From: Wyeomyia smithii | Taxonomy: Eukaryota > Arthropoda > Insecta > Diptera > Culicidae | Direction: 5' to 3' | Assembly (NCBI RefSeq): GCF_029784165.1 | Contig: NC_073696.1 | Location: forward strand, 266,382,760-266,446,759 | Length of the DNA: 64,000 nt | In this document: positions 47,085 through 57,700 of the stretch, piece by piece | Layout of the letters: each line of letters opens with the position of its first letter | Numbering within the stretch: position 1 is the first letter of the stretch | Position numbers and translations under genes: made by a program | Notes under the pieces: model-generated | What the model was told of the DNA's origin: nothing | The model's input: the letters and a program-made list of their open reading frames with translations, nothing else | Databases searched by the model: none

Positions 47085-48800
47085 TAACGAAGCTTGGTAT
47101 AGTAGAGCAATTAGCGTGTGAAAAGAAGGATAAAATCATCTTACACACAAGCACGGATGAATAGTAAGCATGCCACTTTTCAAGAGCAGTATTCCTTTAA
47201 TGAAAGTGCGGGATACAGCAGACACCCGGGCATATTTCACAATAGATCAATGATTTTGATAGCGAAAAGTATCGAATATTGCCCTGAAGAAGGTCACCGA
47301 TGAAGCACGCTCTAGCCAAGTTGCGTCTATTTAACCTAAACAGCAAGCAACGGTTTCCGTAGTAGGGCAGGTGACAAAGATTTGTCCACCCGACATGACG
47401 TGAAGCCAAGCGCACATCTTGATTATGAGGTGCCCAGACCACAGACGCATATTCAAATAAAGGCCGTACAGTTGCACAATATAGAGCTATGAGGCAGTAG
47501 ACGTTTTTAAACTTTTTGGTGAAGCGAAGCAGAAAACCCAGCTGTGACGAGGCTTTTGAAACAATGTTTGAAATATGATTTTTGGGATTCAGTTTGGTAT
47601 CAGCTCAAAACCTCAGGTCTTTCAATGTCGATTCACGCTTCAAGTGTGTGCCTACCGAAGCATAGTTGAAATGGGGACCGAACATTTGGATACGTTCAAC
47701 GACATACGGTTGAGTCTATACCAGTCAGCGAAGGCTTCCAACAGCAGAAACAACGCTTCCTTTGGTTGCTTTATCGTATGATACAGCTTAAAAACATCAG
47801 CATCAGACAATTTACGATACGTTAGAATAGTTTTAACATCGTTCATGTACAACAATAGTAGAAATGGTCCAAGGTTACTTCCCTGAGGAACGATTCGAGG
47901 CAGATAATAAAATTATCTCTCTTTCCAAGGTAGTCAATTTTGGCTATTGCAATCTGATGATTGATTTTATTAAAAACCGCAGATAGATCAGTGTAAATAG
48001 CATCAACTAGCTGCTGAAATTCGAACGATGCGAAGCAGGTTAAGTTAGTCGATGTCGAGCGTTCAAACATAGATCAGTGCTGATCTGGTGATATGTATTG
48101 AGCAAGTCTTTGAGTCAGTAAGCGAAGAACTATCAATTCAAACAGCTTAGAGGTAGCACTAGTGATTGCTTAGCTGGTTTTGAGATACGATGCTGGCCTA
48201 ACAAGCCAGATGTCGTAGGTTCGAGTCTCGGCTCGGGAGAGACTGTTAGTGTTAGTAGGATCGTAGCGCTGTCCTGTACACTAAATAATTCGCTGCGAAG
48301 TCTGTGTATAAAAAAACAGAAGGTGGAGTTCCTAAACGGAATGTAGCACTAAGGCTTCGATTTTTAGAGGTATCACTCAACGTAACTATACTGCGATGAT
48401 TCGAGACGATTTGCGCCTTTTTTTAAAGACCGGGAACACATACGAGTCTCTCCAGCGAACAAGGAACACCCCACGCAGAGAACGATTGAATAGTGTGGCT
48501 AGCGGTGTTGCAAGTGTACCCCTACAGCATTTCAGAACAAGCGAAGAAGTTCCATCTGGATTGCATCCGCTGAAGCACTTCAAATAAGTACCTGTTGCCT
48601 TAAACATATCTTCGGTGATGACGAGTTGTGAATCGGATGCCGTCAGTCAGGGAACGTTTCTGGTAGCCGCGGTCACATCCTGCAGATCTAGAAGCTGCTG
48701 AATTGTGAGTGGAAATTCGCTGTCGATTCAGCGTTCGACAAACCATTAATCATCGTAAAGGGCGATCCGGGTTCCTTTCTTTGGCCGTTGACGAGCCACA
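47085..48800 (-). pseudogene. Decayed Jockey/CR1-like LINE, split by a SINE
   Basis: Minus-strand pieces in order from high coordinates are CNPDGTSSLVLKCCRGTLA near 48,550-48,500, VFPVFKKRRKSSRIIAV near 48,430, then after the SINE KLFELIVLRLLTQRLAQYIS and FERSTSTNLTCFASF near 48,140-48,020, an AIYTDLSAVFNKINHQ palm segment, YMNDVKTILTYRKL, WYRLNRMSLNVSKCSV, and a post-RT part (VVWAPHNQDV, then GNRCLLFRLNRRNLARACFI) ending near 47,200. The YADD core lies in a damaged stretch. It belongs to the same general family as bases 1-1270 and is inactive. Confidence 0.78.
48161..48363 (+). mobile_element. tRNA-derived SINE with 14-bp target duplication
   Basis: It is flanked by TTAGAGGTAGCACT (48147-48160) and TTAGAGGTATCACT (48364-48377), a 14-bp duplication with one mismatch. 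The polymerase III box B GGTTCGAGTCT is at 48218-48228. The body contains AGGATCGTAGCGC and GAAGTCTGTGTATAAAAAAA, and it ends after AATGTAGCACTAAGGC. Removing it restores the reading KLFELIV/LSDTS of the host LINE. Copies occur at 42.6 kb (minus) and 22.8/24.3 kb. It is similar to mosquito tRNA SINEs, but I do not assign a named family. Confidence 0.85.
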
Positions 48801-48879
48801 AAAAAAACCTCTTTGCAGATTGTCCTGATAAGCGTTGTATGGACGATTGTTCAGAGAAGCGAAAGACCGAGGGAAAGGT

Positions 48880-49125
48880 GGCTACAGCGCAGCGTGCGCT
48901 TAGCTAGAAGGTCGGTGCAACCGGCCAAACAATGAAAAAGTACCTGGCGAACATGGCCATACTTATCAGGAAACGGCAGTCCTGTCAACTTTTCTCGGAG
49001 CTACCGGCAATGACGCAGCGGTAGCGGCGGTGGTAATGGACGAGGAGACCTATCTCTCCATGGCTGGCAACGACTGGCAGGGCACTTCGTATTTTACTTC
49101 CTCCACGAAGAAAGTAAGCTGTGGG
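48880..49125 (+). pseudogene. D37E-type Tc1/mariner transposase, N-terminal/catalytic part
   Basis: The plus strand reads KKYLANMAI, RKRQSCQLFSELPAMTQR, then in another frame VVMDEETYLSMAGNDWQGTS and YFTSSTKKVS, which is the first catalytic block of a Tc1/mariner transposase. It is interrupted at 49125 by an insert and resumes at 49,600 with SSDVKLMSHTKSV. It is frame-shifted and inactive. Confidence 0.65.
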
Positions 49126-49600
49126 GGGAGCTCCGTAGCCGCAAGGTTACAAAGTCCGCCTAGGTAAACGGATGGTCGTGAGTTCAAATCTTAGTAGAAC
49201 CAGGCCATTTAGTTGCCAAAGGACTCTAGCATGGGTTTATTCTCAGGATTCCCAGGTACCTTTCCTTTCCTTCAATCTGAATTCTCTGTTGACTCTCCTT
49301 CTAACAAAAATAAGTCCTTGTTATAATAAAACTGGTGTGAGTAACGTATGAAAGTTCTCTCCAGGAAATTGTAATTAGACGATATTGTTAGGAAGGGCAG
49401 AGGCTCGGTATGGCAGAGTAGTACGCTTGAAACGGAAAGGTAGAACTTACACACAAGCATGGATATGAATGATAAGCGTATCACTTACTTCAATAGTGAT
49501 ACTGCCAATAATATGAAGTGCGGAGTACACAAAACACTTGGGCAATATCACAATAGATCTAATCTCTGGTCGCAGTGATGAGCCCACACAGGAAAAAAAA
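49126..49600 (+). mobile_element. About 475-bp insert with a tRNA-like head and an A-rich end
   Basis: The insert begins GGGGGGAGCTCCGTAGCC and has a box-B-like GAGTTCAAATCTTA at 49,189-49,202, so its head looks tRNA-derived. It ends in an A9 run next to AGCTCC, with a short AGC repeated at both junctions. The part at about 49,420-49,560 resembles 47,085-47,250 (TTACACACAAGCA, then TCACAATAGATC), which lies at the end of a minus-strand LINE. It may therefore be a SINE with LINE-related sequence or a composite insert. Confidence 0.5.
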
Positions 49601-49903
49601 AGCTCCGATGTGAAGCTCATGTCACACACCAAGTCGGTTCTGGCCGGGTCTGGCGTTGGCCCACTACTCGAAGCGATCGTTGGAGAAGATGGAGCTATTG
49701 AGTACCGATGTGGTACCCAAGATAGTGAATTTCTGGGCAAATCTGAAGCGTAAGATCTACTTCAGCAATTTTGTCGCGGAAACTGAGGAGAAATTGATGA
49801 ACGAGATGAAGAAAAAACCTAAAAACATGCCTACACGCATTTTTTCGCCCGCTATGATGAGCGTACCGGTTAACTACCGGAAGGCCGCTCGCAGGGACGA
49901 ATA
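49601..49903 (+). pseudogene. D37E-type transposase, C-terminal part
   Basis: It reads SSDVKLMSHTKSV, then in the next frame WPGLALAHYSKRSLEKMELL, STDVVPK, NFWANLKRKIYFSNFVAE and VPVNYRKAARRDE, ending in TAG at 49901-49903. About 13 residues expected before NFWANLKRK are deleted, including the segment that would carry the last catalytic residue. The protein belongs with the 48.9-kb part; together they form one dead transposase. Confidence 0.68.
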
Positions 49904-50139
49904 GAATTTTTTTAAGTAAGCTAATATATTTACCTTCATTGAGAAAATAATCAAACTCAATAATCTGTCTTTTTCACCGCCGTGGTATGTGGTATGTAAA
50001 AAAAACTTTTCTGCTTTTGAAAACTTCAATAACAAGTAATAAAGGTTAACACAAAAACAAAGTAGGCACATTTATTCGTAGGCGCTTAGAGACCTGCGCG
50101 ATGGGTATCATGCATGAGATTACAATTGACAACAGTCCC

Positions 50140-50375
50140 TTACTAACACGCAGAGAATCCTGAGCAAAAATCCCCAGGATACCGATTAACACGGTGGCGG
50201 AATCGTGAAAGGAATCGCAAACACGATCCGGAGGATTCCCACTCACGATTCTTATTCAAGAATCCTAGAGCCATGTACAGGGCATTCCTGAGGATTCTTT
50301 TTACAGGACTCCTTTTCAAGGACGCTCACGAATCCAATGTGAGGAATCCTAGAGAATCTATGCGAATCGTATGTG
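50140..50375. repeat. Clustered GGATTC/GAATCC imperfect palindromes
   Basis: The words GAATCC, GGATTC and AGGAATCCT occur repeatedly on both strands over about 230 bases, for example near 50,148, 50,228, 50,268, 50,295 and 50,345. This looks like a small dispersed repeat able to fold on itself. Confidence 0.55.
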
Positions 50376-50529
50376 TTCGTCCGGAGTGGCGCTCAATTGA
50401 TATATTTTCGATTCATTGAGCAAATGTTTTTTATATGCAATCTCTTTAATATTCGGTAATATAAAATATCCGGAGTTGAAAATAAACTTATAGAAGGAAA
50501 TAGTTTAAAATAAAGAAAATACAAATATA

Positions 50530-51595
50530 CAGTCCCCCCACGGTTATGGATCACTAAAGAAAATGTATGAATTTAAAAAATCATTTCTGGCCAATTTTAT
50601 TGTTTATAAGTAATCTATACATGTTTTCAGTCACAGAAATATGCAATCTTTCACTTGATTGAGTATTTCTTTCGATATTTTGTAAATGTTTCTCAAAAAA
50701 TATATTTATTTTATAGTTCACCAAATTCACAGTTATGGATCGCTTTTTAGAGCGGTTCTAATTATGAAGCAATTTGCATCATATTATAGATCAGCATAAT
50801 TAAAACAGCTTTTGGCAACGAATTCAATCAATAAACCTTATTAAAATTATGTAATATGGAGAAATAACATGTTTAAATACGTATTAAAGATCTCGCATGG
50901 CCTGGCCACATTTTATGTGGCTTTTGAGGTTGCAGTAAAATCGAGAGTCCAGGTCTGTTGCTCCCGAAGGCAGCGATGAGCCATCGTATAACAGTTCGCC
51001 GTTTTACGTAGCTTTCCTGTCCCTCGTGCTTTGGAAATTGTGTTTTCCAAAGACTCAGCACTGTTTAGCTTCCGTTTAGAGCTGAAAAGAAGTTGAAAGG
51101 GTATTTCAATTGGTGAAAATCACATTTGAATCGGAGTGATCCGTGATTCTAGAAAACTATCTTGTCTCGGTCCCTATTATGAAACACTTAAAAAATAACT
51201 TATTTCTACAGAAAAATCGTTATCAGCCATCAACATTATGATGAATCGTGAAGAACTTACCTTGATCTTTGTGTATAAGTTAGTTTTTGTACGAGAATTA
51301 GCGATTCTATCACATAGAAACCTTATGAATGATGAGTGTGCTACTTACGCTGATTAGGAAAAAACGACAAGTATTTTGATAGGTTCTCGTTGACAATACT
51401 TTGCACTTATTAACTTATTTAAACACATAAATCTAGAGATAAGAACGATGTTTTCTATGTTCAAAACTAGCAAACATGGCTTATTTTACTGCAAAAATGT
51501 TACATGCCTTCAAACCGTTATTTAAACTGAGTTAAATAATAGTAGACACAAAAGTGATCCGTAATTGTGGGAGATCCATAATTGTGGGGGGAGTG
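50530..51595 (-). mobile_element. pogo-like element, 1,066 bp, TA duplication
   Basis: The ends are CAGTCCCCCCACGGTTATGG (50530 on) and the inverse CACTCCCCCCACAATTATGG (to 51595), flanked on both sides by TA (50528-50529 and 51596-51597). On the minus strand at about 51,060-50,950 the frame reads AESLENTISKARGTGKLRKT then ANCYTMAHRCLR, the Psq-type helix-turn-helix that opens pogo/Tigger transposases. The catalytic domain is missing and the rest is AT-rich, so it is an internally deleted, non-autonomous copy. TTATGGATC motifs recur inside, near 50,733 and 51,555. Confidence 0.75.
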
Positions 51596-51741
51596 TATTT
51601 CTTGAAATTGCTGTAGCTCGATTTTTTCTCATAACAGCTTAGGGTGATTAGAGTTTTACATATGTTTTTTATAACGTTCTCAAAAATACGGTGAAATTGT
51701 CGAATTTAAGATCAAAACATTTTCATTTGGCAACAAGGCAA

Positions 51742-53162
51742 TTTAAGTTAGCTCAAGAAACTTGTTGAACAAATTCAACAAGCGTCTTTTTGCAGAGTCG
51801 GGTAGTTTCTTCAACAGGTTGAACTTTATTCTATCTAACCCTGGAGCCTTATTGTTGCACGACAGGAGAGCCATTGAAAATTCCAACATCGAAAATGGAG
51901 GCTCTTCCGTAGTTACTAAAAACGCGTCGCGAAAGGTTTTCTGTTCGGGTACAGAGTCCGGACAGGCCTTTTTGGCAAAATCGAGTACCCAGCGATCTGA
52001 ATACTCCTCGCTTTCATTCAAAACGTCACGGTTCCGCATGCGCCTGGCGGTATCCCAAAGAGTGCTCATCGCTGTTTCCCTCGACAACGCGTTTACGAAC
52101 CGCCGCCAGTACCCGCGTTTTTTCGCCTTTACTAAGCTCTTCATCTACCTGCCCAGTGCCTCGTACTTTCGAAGTAGGTTGACAGTGCCGTACTCCCGGT
52201 AGTCCTTATACGCCGCGGACCTTTGCGCGTACAGCTCAGAGCCCTCTTTGTCCCACCATTTGTTGGGAGGGCGCTGTCTTATCGTTACCCCGGGTATCGG
52301 TTTCGTCTGAGCTTGAGTCACGGCGTCGATTATCAATGCCAGCTAAGAACGCGTATTCTTCCTCCGGAGGAAGTTCCTCGTGAGTCTCGATAGATTCCGC
52401 TATAATAGACTCATAACGCTTCCAATCAATATTACGTGTAAGGTCGTAGGAAATATTGATTGGGTTCGGGGGAGTTGAACCATTAGCAATTGATATAACG
52501 ATTGGAAGATGATCACTACCGTGGGGATCGTTGATTACTTTCCACTGGCAATCTAACGCTAGTGATGTCGAGCAGAGGAATAGGTCAAACACGCTTTCAC
52601 GTGCTGGAGGATTAGGTACACGTGTCGCTTCCCCAGTATTAAAAAGTGTCATATTGAAGTCGTCGATCAAGTTACAAATTTAAAAAAGATCGGTTGTCGT
52701 CGTACAGCGACCCCCATAGCGAACAGTGAGAGTTAAAATCACCCAAAATCATAAAAGGTACGGGAAGCAATTCTGCTATATCAAGGAGTTGCTTCTGTTC
52801 AATCCGCGCGGATGGGGGAATATATAATGAAACAAGGCAAAGGTCTTTTCCATTCATATTCGTTTGAATGGCAACAACTTCAATATTCGAGATCAAAGGG
52901 AAGTCGACTCTGAAAAAAGAATAGCCAATTTGATCCCAAAAAGTACCCCTCCACCGTGTGAGTCTCGATCTCGACGAATGATGTTGAAATCGTGGAAATT
53001 AAGTTGGTCATTTGAATTGAGAAAAGGTTCACAGAGCGCGAACGCATCACAATTGTATGTGTTTATCAAATGTGAAAATCAATCGAATTTGGGGATGATA
53101 CTTCTGCAGTTCCACTGTAACACAGTGACAAAATTCCTAACCTCTTTCGACGTATTAGTCAT
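51742..53162 (-). pseudogene. I-clade LINE copy A, ORF2, truncated within RT
   Basis: The ATG (53160-53162) overlaps the ORF1 stop as ATGACTAA. The start carries VLQWNCRSIIPKFD, the endonuclease opening. Later endonuclease motifs are FHDFNIIRRDRDSHGGG, MILGDFNSHCSLWGS and GSDHLPIVIS. The linker (AKKRGYWRRFVNALSRET) and the start of RT (NNKAPGLDRIKFNLLKKLP) follow. It stops matching copy B after LLNLFNKFLE at 51,742. Lesions include a TGA near 53,075 and frameshifts near 52,670, 52,300 and 52,145. The RT core, RNase H and 3' end are absent, which is unusual for LINEs and suggests a secondary deletion. Confidence 0.85.
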
Positions 53163-54536
53163 CGAAAGATACGATAGCTGAAATGAGGGGCCAAGTTGCT
53201 GTGAGTTGCTTCAAAAAGGTTTTCACTGTAGGGAGAAGGGCAAGAAGAATGTTTTGAAGGGGATCTGGTAAGTTGAATGTTTTAAATATCCAGTCCACAA
53301 TATCAGAGAATTTTATGAACCCTGTTTCTTTTATGTCTTCTGATCGAGAAATGGGTGCACGAGGGGTTTTTGGTGCCCCAGGAATTGAGGTTTGATTTGA
53401 AATTAAATCCCGGGGGTACTTGCTTCGGTTTTTCTTTACCGCTTCCTTTTTGTGTTGTCTTATTGGTCATTCCGCTAGGGGTTATCTTGCGACCTTTGCG
53501 AGAAAGATTAGGAGAGTTGAGCATTCTCCTCTTCTTAGATCCCTCTGGCAAGGCATAAGAACACCCTTCGACGGAATCGTCAGATGTACCCTCATCGCTG
53601 GCAAAAAGGAAAAGATGTTTCCTGTCGAGGGTGGCTCAGCCCTTTTAAACATTTCTGCAAAAGAGCGCTTTGATCCGTTCCTTAAGGGAACGCTTAATTT
53701 TTTCCTCGCGCTGTTTGTACGCGGGACACGCCGAAAGGTCATGCCGAGTTCCCTCGCAGTAAAGACACTTTTCAGTGTCCTCACTGCAAGCGGTCTCAGC
53801 ATGATTGCCTCCGCACTTGCTGCAGCGTGCCTTGTTGCAGCAGTAGGTGGCTGTATGACCTAACTGCTTTGGAGTTTTGGCAATGCATGACCCGCGGTAC
53901 GAACAGGCGTACAAGCAGACGAACCCTGTCCAAAGAGACGTAGTTCGGCAGTGCGGATCCGGCGAATGTTACACGGAAGGAATCCGAAGGGAGGAATTTT
54001 TTCTTCCCTTCTTCGATGGATACTGAATGCAATTGCTTGACATCCAGTATCTTTACATTTTGAATCAGGGGGTTCTTGAAACTGCCAACCCCGTGACGCA
54101 AAATGTCATCGACCGTGAGGCTTCCTTCGGTAACCACACCGTCGATCTCCACATCCTTGGCAGGGATGTACACGCGGTACTCCCTTGTAAAGAGCTCGTA
54201 GCTATCAATTTCGTTTGCTTGCTTCAAGCTACTCACGACAACTCGCAGTTTGTTCGGCCTCACCTTCGTAATCTCGGTTACGGCCGAAAACTGTTTTGCC
54301 AGGTCCTTGCCGATTTGAATAATATTTAGAGGCTTCTTTATGGGCCTGAAGTAAACTACGAACGAACCTTTCGCGGCATCTGGGTAAGCTTTTACCCGTA
54401 CTTCCGGTACCCTTGGTACAGGGCTAGGTAGCAGGGATGGTACAGGGAAAGGTAAGGGAGAACTGCTGGGGGAAATTTCAATTTCTTCCTCATTTGTTTT
54501 CATATCCAGGAAAAGTTGCACCTGCATGTCGTCCAT
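53155..54536 (-). pseudogene. I-clade LINE copy A, ORF1 (Gag-like, zinc knuckles)
   Basis: ORF1 proteins bind element RNA. The start at 54536 gives MDDMQVQLFLDMKTNEEEIE, followed by a Pro/Ser-rich stretch, a Gag-like region (VYFRPIKKPLNIIQIG, then ELFTREYRVYIPAKDVEIDG) and FRVTFAGSALPNYVSLDRV. A frameshift near 53,900 precedes the knuckles CCNKARCSKCGGNHAETAC and KCLYCEGTRHDLSAC. A second damaged stretch leads to KPKQVPPGF and FSDIVDWIF, and the end is IVSFDD with a TAA at 53155-53157. The layout matches copy B. The N-terminus and about 70 bases of leader are intact here, unlike copy B, which runs off the window. Confidence 0.82.
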
Positions 54537-54639
54537 TTTGCGGGAGCGTTACGCTCTACCGCACACAAACGATAAATATTCGAATGTGTGTGGGGGGGGT
54601 CAAATAGTTGATATTAAATTTTAAAAACAATATTTCAAA

Positions 54640-54772
54640 CTACAATGGATCAAATAAAAAAAAAGACAGTAATACTAATAATAAAAACAGTAGAAATAAT
54701 ACTAATAATAATAAAAATAATAAAAATAATAATAATAACAACAATAATAATAATAATAATATTAATAATAAC
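54640..54772. repeat. (AAT)n microsatellite
   Basis: It consists of AAT/ATA triplets with AAA and ACA interruptions, purest at 54,698-54,771. The R4/Dong element begins directly after it. The Asn-rich frame through it (54,608-54,793) is a repeat artefact. Confidence 0.9.
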
Positions 54773-57700
54773 TCGGCCCGTGTGAGTAGGTGAGGACTCA
54801 ACGGAGCTTAGCTGCTAGCTACCGAGCGGGTCGTAGGTTGCGGATCACGGCACGGCCATTAGATATAATGGTTAGTTGCGAATACTTGAATAAGCAACCC
54901 CGGACAAGCAGCGGGGATGGTTTATGGATGTGGCGAGACCTAACAGTGGGCCCTGTTGAGTTTCCTAGAAATACCACAATATCCGAATACCAGTCCTGAC
55001 AAGCGAAGTGGTACTGCCATAAGTACCTTAGCCCAAGACCTCACCAACCGGTTAGGCTTCCGATCAAAAAGTTCACCCACAATGGAGACACGATTCACTA
55101 GAAGAAGACCCATGCGATCGCCCGAGGAGGGAGCCCCTACTGGAGCTGGTCCTGGAACGGGGGACAGAGCGAACGGCCAGCGTCTGGAGGATGACGAGGT
55201 GCAAGAGCAGCCCTCCAGGCAACGGGCTCAGCCCGTAAACTATACGCAATACAGACAAGGCAGCGATAGACATCACCAAGGCAATGCTGCACCTGCTAAC
55301 GATGCTGCAACTGACCGCCGTCAGTCGCTCACTTTGGCAGGCCGCCCACGGCAGCGGATCATGTGGACGAGAGAGATGAACATGTACGTGATTCGTTGCC
55401 ACTACGTTTGCACGAGATTGGAGACGGATATGTCTGGCAGGTCTAGAATGCTGGACATGTTCAATGAGCGGCTCCCACGATATGCCAACCAGCTTGATCG
55501 GAACAAGCTGTACACCCGACGACGAGCAATACTGTCGAATAATATGCTCACAGCCGCCGAGTTGGACACAATCAAGCTGGAAGTGCAGAGGGAACTTTGG
55601 AGTACAGGGAACAGATCGAGCGATATGTCGAGAAGGAGTTCTGTTGGGCTGGATCTAACCGTAGACATGCCAGTAGAGGAGCCAGCAGAAGAGTTGGCTA
55701 CTCCAGAACCAACAGTGAGCCTGGAACAACAGCTACGAGACGAACTAGCTTTCCATATGGATGCGGCGGTTACACAGTTCCGGAGAACGGATCCCTTATA
55801 CCGACACAGGATACCAAAGCTTTAGTATACCTACCGGCTGACGAATGCAGTAAGCATCCTTAACCGGGATATTCTGTCACAGTATTCGGAAGTCGTGCAG
55901 AACCTAGAGGAACTGCAGTGCATGGTGTATTGTGCAGCTGTAGCCGTCGTGAGAACGCTGGGATTGCGCACCTACCCCCAAGTCGCACTCGCCCCAGCAA
56001 ACAAAAGCCTGCATGGATGCGACGATTGGAATCCCGAGTTGCATCACTACGGGCAAAAATTGGTCGGTTAACGCAATACACCAGGGGGAACCGATCAAGA
56101 AGGCTGGTTCGTCAAGTAGCTGAAATTGTTAAGCCCGTAGAGCTCCGTGATCTTAGTGAACCCAACCTCACAGAGATCCTCGACACCCACGTACAGCGGT
56201 TAAGTGCTCTTGCTAAACGGATGCGACGTTATAGTGAATGTTCGAAGCGGAAAAAACAAAATCGGATGTTCAGGACTAACGAACGAGAGTTCTACAATCA
56301 CATTCAGAACAGAAATCCGGACTACAGCGAGGGACTCCCTGAGATTGGCGAAGTAACACAGTTTTGGGCCGATTTATGGGAGAACCCCGCTCAACACAAT
56401 AACAACGGGATGTGGTTGGTAGAAGAAGAGGAGTACAGTGGTGGAATTGAACGCATGCCCGCTGTAGCAGTTTCCGCCCAGGATATTCGTGAGGCTACAC
56501 GGTATACCAGGAACTGGGCAGCACCAGGACCTGATTTTGTGCACAATTTCTGGTATAAAAAGTTCTCCACAGTCCATGGGCGCATAGCGGATTGTTTCAA
56601 CAGGGTGCTGAGAGATCCCCAAGAGCTTCCTGAATTTATCACTAAAGGGGTAACTTATCTTCTACCCAAGGACCGTAATAAAGCTGACCCAGCCAAGTAC
56701 AGGCCAATAACCTGTTTGTCATGCTTGTACAAAGTGCTCTCGTCGGTAATTACAAGGAAAATACAGGACCATTGCGACGCCAACCAGGTGATGACCGAAG
56801 AACAGAAAGGCTGCCGGAAAAACACGCAAGGCTGCAAAGACCAAGTCATCATTGATGCAGTTATTGTTGGTCAGGCAAGCTGGAAAAAGGGGAAACCTTG
56901 GAATGGCGTACATCGACTATAAGAAGGCATACGACTCGGTACCCCATCCGTACCTCATCAAGGTACTTGAGTTGTATAAAATAGACGAAGGCGTCATCAG
57001 GTTGATGCAGCACGCAATGGGACGATGGAATACGTCGCTCCACGTTACCGACGGGGCAACGGTGTTGCGGTCCAGATCTATCAGCATAAGAAGGGGGATT
57101 TTCCAAGGCGATACCTTTAGTCCGCTTTGGTTTTGCCTTGCAATGAACCCTCTTAGCAGAGCACTCAACCGATGCAGCTATGGCTACCAATTGAAAAGTG
57201 GGACAACGAGTACAACAGTAACCCACACTTTCTACATGGACGATCTGAAGCTGTTTGCGGAAACTTAAGAGAAACTGCAACTTCTACTGCAGCTGGTATC
57301 GACGTTCAGCAACGATATTTGTATGGAGTTTGGTATCGATAAATGTCGACTAGTCAACCTCCATCGAGGTAAAGTGGTGGACGCCGACAGTTTCCGCATC
57401 AACGAGAGAGAGGAGATACGATGTATGGTTGAAGGTGAATCGTACAAGTACCTTGGATTCCTGCAACTGAAAGGTATTTACCACACGGTGATCAAGAAAG
57501 AGCTGCAGGGTAGGTTCTTGCATCGTGTCAACAGTATATTGAATTCGCTCCTCTCCGCCGGCAACAAGATAAAGGCGATAAATACGTTTGCCGTGCCCTT
57601 GTTGACATACAGCTTCGGGGTGGTCAAGTGGACCAAAACGGATTTGGAGGCGATAGAACGAGCGTTACGAGTGTCGCTCACCAAATACCGTTCGCACCAC

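Noticed and set aside
48218..48228. tRNA gene suggested by a GGTTCGAGTCT box
   Set aside because: There is no cloverleaf, and the same sequence occurs in three dispersed copies with a target duplication, so it is a SINE.
54608..54793. Asn-rich frame
   Set aside because: It is the AAT microsatellite read as AAT/AAC codons.
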